Shown here: positions 40,215 through 55,300 of the stretch, piece by piece
How positions within the stretch are numbered: position 1 is the stretch's first letter
Layout of the letters: each line of letters begins with the position of its first letter
Source of the DNA: Eriocheir sinensis
Lineage: Eukaryota > Arthropoda > Malacostraca > Decapoda > Varunidae
NCBI RefSeq assembly: GCF_024679095.1
Contig: NW_026111622.1
Location: 62,001-126,000 of the forward strand
Reading direction: 5' to 3'
Length of the DNA stretch: 64,000 bases
Made by a program: the position numbers and the translations under genes
The notes under the pieces: model-generated
What the model saw: only the letters and a program-made list of their open reading frames with translations
Databases searched by the model: none
What the model was told of the DNA's origin: nothing

Positions 40215-41903
40215 GTATCAAAATAAATAAACAAAATAGCAATAAAATAATGTAAATTTGTATGAGAAAACATATACAAATAAACATAAAATAAGGCAAA
40301 TTTCTAAAAAATATATGTACAAAAATGCACATAAAATAAAGTAAATTTGCATATAAATATATATGCAAAACATACATTAAATAATGTAAAAGCGTACATA
40401 AAATAACCTAAATTTGTATAAAACTATATACAAAAATACACAAAAATATATATACAAAAAACAAATAGAATAATGTAAAATTTTATCAAAATAAATACAC
40501 CGAATATTAATAAAATAATGTAAATTTGTATGAAAATAAAGATGCAAAATTCTAATCAAATAGCTCATTTCTTATAAAAATATATATAACAAAATACACA
40601 TAAAATATTAAAATTTGTATTGAAATAAATATACAAAATGCACATACAATAAGGTAAACTTGTTTTAAAAGAGATATGCAAAAATACATATAAAACAATG
40701 TAAATTTGTTTCAAAATATATATACGAATACACATAAAATAACGTAGATTTCTATAAAAATATATATTCAAAATACACATAAAATTAAGTAAATACGTAT
40801 AAAAAAATGTAAACAAAATACACATAAAATAATGTAAATTCGAAACAAAATAAATAAACAAAATTCAAAGAAAAGAATGTGTATTTGTATAAATATAAAT
40901 GTTCAAAATACACATACAAATAAACATAAAATAAGGTAAATTTGTAATGAAATATTTGTACAAAATACACATAAAATAATGTAAATTTATATGAAAATTT
41001 ATATACAAATACACATAAAATACCATGAATTTGTATAAAATTATATATTCAAAATAAATATTAAATAATGTAAATGCGTATAAAAAAATATATACAAAGT
41101 ACATATAAAATAATGTAGACTCGTATCAATATAAATCAACAAAATACCAATAAAATAATATATATATGAATGAAAATAGATTTTCAAAATACACATAACA
41201 TAACTAAAATTTGTATTGAAATATATACAAAAATACATTAAAATAATTTGAGTTTGTATGAAAATAGATATTTAAAATACACATAAAACTAGGTAAATTT
41301 CTTTTGAAATATATATACAAAATACCCATGAAATATTGTAAATTTGTGTCAAAATATATAAACAAATACACATAAAATAACTTAAAATAACGTAAATATG
41401 TATCAAATATATATACAAAAAACACATTAAATAATGTAAATATGTATAAAAAATATACAAACACAAATAAAATAATGTAAAATCGTATCAAAATAAATAC
41501 AGAAAATATTAATAAAATAATGTAAATTTGTATGAAAATTAAGATACAAAATACCCATAAAATAACGCATTTTTTATAAAAATATATATACGAAAAAACA
41601 TAAAATATTTGATTTTGTATTAAAAAAAATAGATATGCAAAATTCATAAAATAATGTAAATTTGTATCAAAATACTTATACAAATACACATATAATAACG
41701 TAAATTTGTAAAAAAATATATAAACAAAATACACATTAAATAATGTAAATACGTTTACAAAAATGTACAAAATACACAAATAATCATGTACTTCCTACCA
41801 AAATAAATAGCAAAAATACCAATAAAATAATGTAAATTTCTATGAGAAAACATATACAAAATACACATAAATAACGCAAATATCAATAAAAATATATATA
41901 ATA
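40215..41903 (-). repeat. 45-bp satellite block 25
   Basis: Minus block with M1 near 40,560 and 41,568. Direct paralogues are 53,603-55,284 (offset 13,389) and, for 40,530-41,930, 50,620-52,070. It ends at an A/T palindrome near 41,890-41,920. No gene seen. Confidence 0.88.
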
Positions 41904-41920
41904 ATATATTTTTATACATA
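41888..41920. repeat. A/T palindromic switch centre
   Basis: AAAAATATATATAATAATAT followed by ATTTTTATA is nearly self-complementary and sits exactly at the minus-to-plus switch. Equivalent centres are at 52,029-52,060 and 55,268-55,300. Confidence 0.8.
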
Positions 41921-43999
41921 TTTAAAATATTTATTGTATATATTGTATATATATTTTATCCAAATTTACGTTATTTTATATTTATTTGTTTATATATTTT
42001 CATACAAATTTACATTATTTTAAGTGAGTTTTGTATATGTATTTCAATACAAATTTGCCTAACCTTACATGTATTTTCATATCTATTTTCAAACAAATTT
42101 AAATTATTTATGTGAATTTTTGTATATATTTTATACAAATTTTAGTTATTTTATTTGTTTTTGTATATATATTTTCCAAATATACATTCTTTTATTGAAT
42201 TTTGTGTATTTAATTTTTTACGAATTTACATTATTTTATGTGTATTTTGTATATATATTTTTCTACGTATTTAAATTGTTTTATGTGTATTTTATATATA
42301 CATTTTCATAAAAAATTACGTTATTTTATTGTGTGTATTCGTATATATTTTGAAACAAATTTTATACAAATTCATGTTATTTTATGTGTATTTGCATATA
42401 TATTTTCATACAAATTTAAATTATTTTATGTGTATTCTTACATATATTTATTACAAATTTACCTTATTTTATGTTTATTTTGTATATTTATTTCATTCAA
42501 TTTTAAATTATTTAATGTGTATTTTTGTATTTGTATTTAGGTTATCTCAGATTATCTTTAGGTTACCTTATTTTATGTTTATTTTGTATATTTATTTCAT
42601 TCAGTTTTAAATTATTTTATGTGTATATTTGTATTTGTATTTAGGTTATTTTATGTGTATTTTGTATATATATTTTCGTCCAAAATTACATTTTTTTATA
42701 GGTAATTTCTTAATTTCGATGCAATTTAGATTATTTCATAGGTATTTTGTATACATATTTTATACTCATTTACATTATCTAAAGTGTGTTTTGTATGTAT
42801 ATTTTTTATGCAAATTTATTTTATGTTCATTTTTGTACATATATTTTTATAGAAATTTGCGTTATTTAATGTATATAGTTTTATATAAATTTACGTTATT
42901 TTATGTGCATTTTGTATATTTATATTCATACAAATACACATTATTTTATTGGTATATTGTTTATTTACATTTATACGAATTTACATTATTTTATGTGTAT
43001 TTTGTATACATTTTTTTATTCGTATTTACTTAATATTATGTGTATTTTGTATATGTATTTTTATAGAAATCTACGTTATTTTATGTGTATTCGTACATAT
43101 ATTTTGAAACAAATTTACATTATTTTATATGTATTTTGCATATCTATTTCAATACAAATTTACCTTATTGTATGTGCATTTTGTATATTTATTTTAATAC
43201 AAATTCAAATATTTTATGTGTATTTTGGTATCAATAATTTTATAAAAAAAGCGTTATTTTATAGGTATTTTGCATCTTAATTTTCATAATAATTTACATT
43301 ATTTTATTAATATTCTGTGTATATATTTTGATACGATTTTACATTATTCTATTTGTGTTTTGTATATATGTTTTTATACATATTTACATTATTTAATGTG
43401 TATTTTAAATATATATTTCATACAAATTTACGTTATTATATGTATATTTGTTTATATATTTTCTTTCAAATTTACATTATTTTAAGTGTATTTTGTATAT
43501 GTATTTCAATACAAATTAACATAATTTTGTGTATTTTGTATAATTCTTTTCACACAAATTTAAATTATTTTTGTGTATTTTTGTATAGTTTTTTTTGTTT
43601 TAAATATTTTAGTACTACTTTTATTTTCACTAATGTTTTTTAATATAGTTTTATAGAAATTAGGTTATTTTATATGTATTTGTATATGTTTTTTCATTCA
43701 AATTTTATTTTATTGATATTGTGTTTATTTAGTTTGATACGAATTACATGATTATATGTGTATTTTGTACATATTTTTTATACGTATTTACATAACTTAA
43801 TCTGTATTTTGTTTATATATTTTTAAACAAATTTACGTTATTATATATATTTTTATAAATATTTTGATACAAATTTACATTATTTTATGTATTTTGTATA
43901 TACATTTCAATTCAAATTTAGCTTATTTTATCTGTATTTTGTATATCTATTTTCATACGAATTTAATTACTTCTGTGTATTTTTGTATATAGTTTTATA
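41904..43999 (+). repeat. 45-bp satellite block 26
   Basis: Forward block matching 55,285-57,450. The M1 variant (AAGCGTTATTTTATAGG) is near 43,250. It contains an odd duplicated phrase (AGGTTATCTCAGATTATCTT, near 42,538) and a non-monomer stretch at 43,586-43,640. It stops abruptly at 43,999, where about 885 bp present in the 57-58-kb copy are missing. No gene seen. Confidence 0.87.
43586..43640. other. Short stretch that does not fit the monomer
   Basis: TTTTTTTTGTTTTAAATATT, then a segment with TAGTACTACTTTTATTTTCA, breaks the 45-bp rhythm. The paralogous position (about 56,960-57,095) instead has ordinary, if diverged, monomers. It is too short to assign to any element. It could be an insertion with deletion or a misassembled spot. 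Confidence 0.55.
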
Positions 44000-46505
<2,506 letters not shown>

Positions 46506-47553
46506 TGTGTATTTTGTATATTTATTTTCAAATTGAAATTATTTTGTTTATTCTTTATATATTTTCATACCAATTTTCGTTATTTTATGTGTATTTTGTA
46601 TATTTATTTTTTCTACAAATATACGTTCTTTTATCTGAATTTTGTTTATTGAATTTGAAACGAATTTACCTTATTTTGTATATCTATTTTCATACAAATT
46701 AAAATACTTCAGTGTATTTTTGTATATAGTTTTATATATATTTACGTTATTTTATGTGTATTTTGTATATTTATATTTATTGAAATACACATTCTTTTAT
46801 TGGTATTTTGTATTTTTATTTTGATGCGAATTTACATTATTTTATGTGTATTTTGTATACATTTTTTTTATACGTATTTACTTCATTTTATGTGTATTTT
46901 GTATATATATTTTTATAGAAATCAACGTTATTTTATGTGTATTCGTATATATATTTTGAAAGAAATTTACATTGTTTTATATGTATTTTGCATATCTATT
47001 TCAATACAAATTTACCTTATTGTATGTGCATTTTGTATATTTATTGTAATACAAATTTAAATATTTTATGTGTATTTTGGTTTATATATTTTCATAAAAA
47101 ATGCGTTGTTTTATGGGTATTTTGCATCTTTATTTTCATCCAAATTTACATTATTTTATTAATATTCTGTGTATTTATTTTAATACTATTTTACATTATT
47201 CTATTTGTCTTTTGTATATATTTTTTTATACATATTTACATTATTTAATGTGTATCTTGCATATATATTTCATACAAATTTATTATCTATTATCTATTAT
47301 CATACAAATACACATTCTTTTCATGATATTTTGTTTATTTATTTTGACACGAATTTACAATGTTTTGTATATATATTTTTATACGTATTTACATATTTTC
47401 ATATGTATTTTGTATATATATTTCTATAGAAATCTACTTTATTTTATGTGTATTTGTATATCTATTTTGAAACAAATTTACATTGTTTTATATGTATTTT
47501 TTAATATCTCTTTCAATACAAATTTACCTTACTGTATATGCATTTCTATAGAT
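46506..47553 (+). repeat. 45-bp satellite block 28
   Basis: Forward block with M8 to M16, then M1 near 47,101 (ATGCGTTGTTTTATGGG) and a 12-monomer unit. Direct copy of 60,717-61,754 at an offset of 14,215. It ends in TGCATTTCTATAGATTTGCA, a near-palindromic switch. No gene seen. Confidence 0.88.
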
Positions 47554-48998
47554 TTGCAAAAAACATATAAAACAATGCAAATTTGTTTCAAAATATATAT
47601 ACGAATACACATAAAATAACGTAGATTTCTATAAAAATATATATACAAAATACACATAAAATTAAGTAAATACGTATAAAAAATGTATACAAAATACACA
47701 TAAAATAATGTAAACAAAATACCAATAAAAGAATGTGTATTTGTATAAATATAAATATACAAAATGCACATATAATAACGTAAATTTATAAAAAAAACTA
47801 TATACAAAAATACACAGAAGTAATTAAATTTGTATGAAAATATATATACAAAATACACACAAAATAAGCTAAATTTGAGTTGAAATATATATACAAAATA
47901 CATAAAGTAAATTTGTATCGAAATATTTTTAACAAATACTAATATAATAGCGTAAATTTGTATAAAAATATATAAACAAAATACACATTAAGTAATGTAA
48001 ATACGTATAAAGAATATGTAAAAAATACACATATAATCATGTAATTCTTATCAAAATAAATAAACAAAAAAACAATAAAATAATGTAAATTTGTATGAGA
48101 AAACATATACAAAATACACAAAATAACGCAAATTTCTATAAAAATATATGTAAAAAAATGCACAGAAAATTAATTTGCATAAAAAAATATATACAAAACA
48201 CACATTAGATAATGTAAATGAGTATAAAAATATGTATACAAAATACCTATGAAATAATCTAAATTCGTATCGAGTTAAATTAAGAAAATAACAATAAAAT
48301 AATGTAATTTTGGATGAAAATATATATAGAAAACACACATAAAATAACCTAAATACAAATACAAATATACACATTTGATAATATAAAATTGAATGAAATA
48401 AATATACAAAATAAACATAAAATAAGGTAAATTTGTAATAAAATATATGTAAGAATACACATGAAATAATATAAATTTGTATGAAAATATATATACAAAT
48501 ACACATAAAATAACATAAATTTGTATAAAATTTGTTTCAAAATATATACGAATACACACAATAAAATAACGTAAATTTTTATGAAAATGTATATATGAAA
48601 TACACATAAAATAATTTAAATACGTAGAAAAATATATATACAAAATACACATAAAATAATGTAAATTCGTAAACAATTAAATACACAAAATTCCAATTAA
48701 ACAATGTATATTTGTAGGAAAATATATATACAAAAAACAAATAAAATAACTAAAATTTGTATAAAAATATATACAAAAATACAGAAAATTAATTTAAATT
48801 TGTTTGAAAATAGATATGCAAAATACACATAAAGTTAGGCAAATTTGTATTGAAATACATATAAAAAACTCACATAAAATAATGTAAATTTGTATGAAAA
48901 TATAAAAACAAATACATATAAAATAACGTAAATTTGGATAAAATATATATACAAAATTTACATTAAATATTTTAAATATGTATAAAAATATATTATAT
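47554..48998 (-). repeat. 45-bp satellite block 29
   Basis: Minus block matching 61,755-62,927 with several rearranged spots (for example AAATAATGTAAACAAAATAC near 47,704, where part of a monomer is skipped). It ends at the A/T palindrome near 48,980-49,020. No gene seen. Confidence 0.86.
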
Positions 48999-49015
48999 TA
49001 TATATATTTTTATTG
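48980..49015. repeat. A/T palindromic switch centre
   Basis: TATAAAAATATATTATATTA runs into TATATATTTTTATTGATATT. The right half (ATTTTTATTGATATTTGCGT) is the reverse complement of the left half of the centre at 41.9 kb, so the two centres look like two outcomes of folding the same monomer. The paralogue is at about 62,912-62,945. Confidence 0.8.
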
Positions 49016-50112
49016 ATATTTGCGTTAATTATGTGTATTTTGTATATGTTTTCTCATAGAAATTTACATTATTTTATTGGTATTTTGTCTATTTATTTTG
49101 ATACGAATTACATGATTATTTCTGTATTTTGTACATTTTTTATACGTATTTACATTATTTAATGTGTATTTTGTTTATATATTTTTATACAAATTTACGT
49201 TATTATATGTATATTTGTATAAGTGTATAAGTATTTTGAAACAAATTTACATTATTTTATGCATTTTGTATATATATTTCAATTCAAATTTAGCTTATTT
49301 TATGTGTATTTTGTATATCTATTTATTTTAATACAAAATCAAATATTTTATGTTTTTTCGTATAAATATTTTTATAAAAAATGCGTTATTTTAGGGGTAT
49401 TTTGCATCTTAATTTTCATACAAACATTATTTTATTAATATTTTCTGTATTTATTTTGATACGATTACATTATTTTATTTGTGTTTTGTATATATTTTTT
49501 TTATACATATTTACATTATTTAATGTGTTTTTTGTATATATATTTGATATTATATTTACGTTATTTTAAGTTATTTTATGTGTATTTGTTTATATATTTT
49601 GACATAAATTTACAATATTTTATGGGTATTTTGTATATATATTTCAAAAGAAATTTACCTAGTTTTTTTGTGTATATTGAATATCTATTTTCATACAAAC
49701 TCAAATTATTTTTATGTATTTTTGTATACATTTCAATACAAATTTACAAATACAAATACAAATCTATTATTTTATTGGTATTTTGTTTATTTATTTTGAT
49801 ACGAATTACATGATTATATGTGTATTTTGTATATATTTTTTATACGTAATTACATTAATTAATGTGTATTTGGTTTATATATTTTTATATAAAATTTACG
49901 TAATTATATGTGTATTTGTAAAAATATTTTGATACAAATTTACTTTATTTTATGTATTTTATACATATATTTCAATTCAAATTAAGCTTACTTTGTGTGT
50001 ATTTTGTGTATCTATTTTCATACAAATTTAATTACTTCTGTGTATCTTTGTATATTGTTTTATATAAATTTACCTTATTTTATGTGCATTTTCTACATTT
50101 ATATTTATACAA
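48999..50112 (+). repeat. 45-bp satellite block 30
   Basis: Forward block, nearly identical to 62,929-64,000 at an offset of 13,930. M1 (ATGCGTTATTTTAGGGG) is near 49,381. It includes a small (ACAAAT)-type run near 49,740-49,765. It ends at ATACAAATATAAAAAATACA near 50,108, a junction whose paralogue would lie beyond the window. No gene seen. Confidence 0.87.
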
Positions 50113-52044
50113 ATATAAAAAATACATATAAAACAATGTAAATTTCTTTCAAAATATATATACGAATACACATAAAATAACGTAGATTTCTATAAAAATA
50201 TATATACAAAATACACATAAAATGAAGTAAATAAGTATAAGAAAATGTATTCAAAATACACATAAAATAATGTAAATTCGTATCAAAATAAATAAACTAA
50301 ATGCCAATAAAAGAATGTGTACTTGTATAAATATTAATATACGAAATACACATAAAATAACGTAAAATTGTATAAAACTATATACAAAAATAAACAAAAA
50401 TAATTAAATTTGTATGAAAATAGATATACAAAAGACACATAAAATAAGCTAAATTAGAATTGAAATAAATATAGAAAATACATAAAATAATGCAAATTTG
50501 TATCAAAATATATATTCAAATACACATATAATAACATAAATTTGTATAAAAATATATAAACAAAATACACATTAAATAATGTAAATACGTATAAAATATA
50601 TACACCGAACATTAATAAGATAATGTAAATTTGTATCAAAATAAAGATGCAAAATTCCCATCAAATAGCGCATTTCTTATAAATATATATATACCAAAAT
50701 ACACATAAAATATTTTAATTTGTATTGAAATAAATATACAAAATGCACATACAATAAGGTAAACTTCTATTGAAAGAGATATGCAAAAATACATATAAAA
50801 CAATGTAAATTTGTTTCAAAATATGTATACGAATACACATAAAATAACGTAGATTTCTATAAAAATCTATATACAAAATGCACATAAAATTCAGTAAATA
50901 CGTATAAAAAAATGTAAACAAAATACACATAAAATAATGTAAATTCGAAACAAAATAAATAAACAAAATACCAATAAAAGAATGTGTATTTGTATAAATA
51001 TAAATGTACAAAATACACATACAAATAAACATAAAATAAGGTAAATTTGTAATGAAATATTTGTACAAAATACACATAAAATAATGTAAATTTATATGAA
51101 AATATATATACAAATACACATAAAATACCATGAATTTGTAAAAAATTATATATTCAAAATAAATATTAAATAGTGTAAATGCGTATAAAAATATATATAC
51201 AAAGTACATATAAAATAATGTAAACTCGTATCAATATAAATCAACAACATACCAATAAAATAATATATATTTGAATGAAAATAGATTTACAAAATACACA
51301 TAACATAACTAAAATTTGTATTGAAATATATACAAAAATACATAAAAATAATTTGAGTTTGCATGAAAATAGATATTCAAAATACACATAAAACTAGGTA
51401 AATTTCTTTTGAAATATATATACAAAATACCCATAAAATATTGTAAATTTGTGTCAAAATATATAAACAATTACACATAAAATAACTTAAAATAACGTAA
51501 ATATGTATCAAAAAACATATTAAATAATGTAAATATGTATAAAAATATATATACTAAACACAAATAAAATAATGTAAAATCGTATCAAAATAAATACAGG
51601 AAATATTAATAAAATAATGTAAATTTGTATGAAAATTAAGATGCAAAATACCCATAAAATAACGCATTTTTTAAAAAAATATATATACGAAAAAACATAA
51701 AATATTTGATTTTGTATTAAAATAAATAGATATACAAAATACACATAAAATAAGCTAAATTTGAATTGAAATATATATACAAAATACATAAAATAATGTA
51801 AATTTGTATCAAAATACTTATACAAATACATATATAATAACGTAAATTTGTATAAAAATATATAAACAAAATACACATTAAATTATGTAAATACGTATAA
51901 AAAAATGTACAAAATACACAAATAATCATGTAATTCGTATCAAAATAAATAGACAAAATACCAATAAAATAATGTAAATTTCTATGAGAAAACATATACA
52001 AAATACACATAAATAACGCAAATATCAATAAAAATATATATAAT
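50113..52044 (-). repeat. 45-bp satellite block 31
   Basis: Minus block. From about 50,620 it is a third copy of the segment also found at 40,530-41,930 and 53,920-55,300, with M1 near 50,670 and 51,664. It ends in the A/T palindrome at 52,029-52,060. No gene seen. Confidence 0.87.
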
Positions 52045-52060
52045 ATAATATATTTTTATA
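52029..52060. repeat. A/T palindromic switch centre
   Basis: TAAAAATATATATAATATAA followed by TATATTTTTATA forms a short near-perfect palindrome at the minus-to-plus switch. It is the same centre as at 41.9 and 55.28 kb. Confidence 0.8.
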
Positions 52061-52097
52061 CATATTTAAAATATTTAATGTATATTTTGTATAAATA
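52045..52097 (+). repeat. Very short forward satellite block 32
   Basis: About one monomer forward (ATACATATTTAAAATATTTA onward) between two minus blocks. It corresponds to the first 50 bp of block 26 and marks where the third partial copy breaks off and the second 13-14-kb unit begins. Confidence 0.75.
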
Positions 52098-52826
52098 TAC
52101 ATAAAAAAATATACACAGAATATTAATAAAATAATGTAAATTTGTATGAAAATTAAGATGCAAAATACCTATTAAATAACGCATTTCTTATAAAATTATT
52201 GATACCAAAATACACATAAAATATTTGAATTTGTATTAAAATAAATATACAAAATGCACATACAATAAGGTAAATTTGTTTTGAAATAGATATGCAAAAT
52301 GCATATAAAATAATGAAAATTTGTTGCAAAATATATATACGAATACACATAAAATAACGTAGATTTCTATAAAATACATATACAAAATACACATAAAATT
52401 AAGTAAATACGTATAAAAAAATGTATACAAAATACACATAAAATATTGTAAATTCGTATAAATGTAAATAAACAATATACCAATAAAAGAATGTTTATTT
52501 GTATAATTATAAATATACAAAATGCACATAAAATAACGTAAATTTATATAAAACTATATACATAAAATAACGCAAATTTCTATAAAAATATACGTACAAA
52601 AATGAACATGAAATAAATTTGCATAAAAATATATATACAAAACACACATTAGATAATGTAAATGAGTATAAAAACATGTATAGAAAATACCTATGAAATA
52701 ATTTAAATTCTTATCGAATTAAATTAAGAAAATACCAATAAAATAATGTAATTTTGGATGAAAATATATATACAAAATACACATAAAATAACCTAAATAC
52801 AAATACAAATATACACATAAAATATT
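52098..52826 (-). repeat. 45-bp satellite block 33
   Basis: Start of the second 13-14-kb unit. Matches 38,840-39,533 at an offset of about 13,291. The M1 site near 52,180 is intact here (AATAACGCATTTCTTATAAA). It ends at ACATAAAATATTGTATTTTG near 52,818. No gene seen. Confidence 0.87.
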
Positions 52827-53602
52827 GTATTTTGTATATACATTTTAATTCAAATTTTGCTTATTTTATCTGTATTTTGTATATCTATTTTCATACGAAT
52901 TTAATTACTTCTGTGTATTTTTGTATATATTTTTATACAAATTTACGTTATTTTATGTGTATTTTGTATATTTATATTTATACAAATACACATTCTTTTA
53001 TTAGTATTTTGTTTATTTATTTTGATACGAATTTACATTATTTTATGTGTATTTTGTATACATTTTCTTATACGTATTTACTTCATTTTATGTGTATTTT
53101 GTATATATATTTTTATACAAATCTACGTTATTTTATGTGTATTCGTATAAATATTTTGAAACAAATTTACATTGTTTTATATGTATTTTGCATATCTATT
53201 TCAATACAGATTTACCTTATTGTATGTGTATTTTGTATATTTATTTTAATACAAATTAATTTTTTCATGTGTATTTTGGTATATATATTTTTTTTAAAAA
53301 TGCGTTATTTAATGGGTATTTTGCACCTTTATTTTCATACAAATTTACATTGTTTTATTAATATTCTGTGTATTTATTTTGATACGATTTTACATTATTC
53401 TATTTGTGTTTTGTATATATTTTTTTAAACATATTTAAATTATTTAATGTGTATTTTGTATATTTTAAAACAAATTTACGTTATTTTATGCGCATCTGTT
53501 TAAATATTTTGATAAAAATTTACATTATTTTATATATTTTGTATATATATTTCAATACAAATTTATTTTATTTTATGTATATTTTGTATATCTATTTTCA
53601 TT
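52827..53602 (+). repeat. 45-bp satellite block 34
   Basis: Well-preserved paralogue of block 24: M7-M16, then M1 near 53,300 and M2-M4. The clean monomer steps here (TGTGTATT boxes at 53,046, 53,091 and 53,136) are the ones I used to measure the 45-bp period. It ends at CTATTTTCATTCGTATCAAA (53,591-53,610). No gene seen. Confidence 0.9.
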
Positions 53603-55284
53603 CGTATCAAAATAAATAAACAAAATAGCAATAAAATAATGTAAATTTGTATGAGAAAACATATACAAATACACATAAAATAAGGCAAATTTCTAAAAAA
53701 TATATGTACAAAAATGCACATAAAATAAAGTAAATTTGCATATAAATATATATGCAAAACATACATTAAATAATGTAAAAGCGTACATAAAATAACCTAA
53801 ATTTGTATAAAACTATATACAAAAATACACAAAAATATATATACAAAAAACAAATAGAATAATGTAAAATTTTATCAAAATAAATACACCGAATATTAAT
53901 AAAATAATGTAAATTTGTATGAAAATAAAGATGCAAAATTCTAATCAAATAGCTCATTTCTTATAAAAATATATATACCAAAATACACATAAAATATTTA
54001 AATTTGTATTGAAATAAATATACAAAATGCACATACAATAAGGTAAACTTGTATTAAAAGAGATATGCAAAAATACATATAAAACAATGTAAATTTGTTT
54101 CAAAATATATATACGAATACACATAAAATAACGTAGATTTCTATAAAAATATATATTCAAAATACACATAAAATTAATTAAATACGTATAAAAAAATGTA
54201 AACAAAATACACATAAAATAATGTAAATTCGAAACAAAATAAATAAACAAAATTCAAAGAAAAGAATGTGTATTTGTATAAATATAAATGTTCAAAATAC
54301 ACATACAAATAAACATAAAATAAGGTAAATTTGTAATGAAATATTTGTACAAAATACACATAAAATAATGTAAATTTATATGAAAATTTATATACAAATA
54401 CACATAAAATACCATGAATTTGTATAAAATTATATATTCAAAATAAATATTAAATAATGTAAATGCGTATAAAAAAATATATACAAAGTACATATAAAAT
54501 AATGTAGACTCGTATCAATATAAATCAACAAAATACCAATAAAATAATATATATATGAATGAAAATAGATTTTCAAAATACACATAACATAACTAAAATT
54601 TGTATTGAAATATATACAAAAATACATTAAAATAATTTGAGTTTGTATGAAAATAGATATTTAACTAGGTAAATTTCTTTTGAAATATATATACAAAATA
54701 CCCATGAAATATTGTAAATTTGTGTCAAAATATATAAACAAATACACATAAAATAACTTAAAATAACGTAAATATGTATCAAATATATATACAAAAAACA
54801 CATTAAATAATGTAAATATGTATAAAAAAAATATATACAAACACAAATAAAATAATGTAAAATCGTATCAAAATAAATACAGAAAATATTAATAAAATAA
54901 TGTAAATTTGTATGAAAATTAAGATGCAAAATACCCATAAAATAACGCATTTTTTATAAAAATATATATACGAAAAAACATAAAATATTTGATTTTGTAT
55001 TAAAATAAATAGATATACAAAATACATAAAATAATGTAAATTTGTATCAAAATACTTATACAAATACACATATAATAACGTAAATTTGTAAAAAAATATA
55101 TAAACAAAATACACATTAAATAATGTAAATACGTTTAAAAAAATGTACAAAATACACAAATAATCATGTACTTCCTACCAAAATAAATAGCCAAAATACC
55201 AATAAAATAATGTAAATTTCTATGAGAAAACATATACAAAATACACATAAATAACGCAAATATCAATAAAAATATATATAATAT
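53603..55284 (-). repeat. 45-bp satellite block 35
   Basis: Minus block with M1 near 53,957 and 54,947. Differs from block 25 by a handful of substitutions and a 12-bp loss near 54,660. It ends at the A/T palindrome at 55,268-55,300. No gene seen. Confidence 0.88.
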
Positions 55285-55300
55285 AATATATTTTTATACA
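55268..55300. repeat. A/T palindromic switch centre
   Basis: AAAAATATATATAATATAAT followed by ATATTTTTATA, at the minus-to-plus switch. Third copy of the same centre. Confidence 0.8.

Noticed and set aside
49740..49765. A separate ACAAAT-type minisatellite
   Set aside because: Only a few units long, and the same phrase is copied at 63,670; better seen as a local slippage within a monomer.
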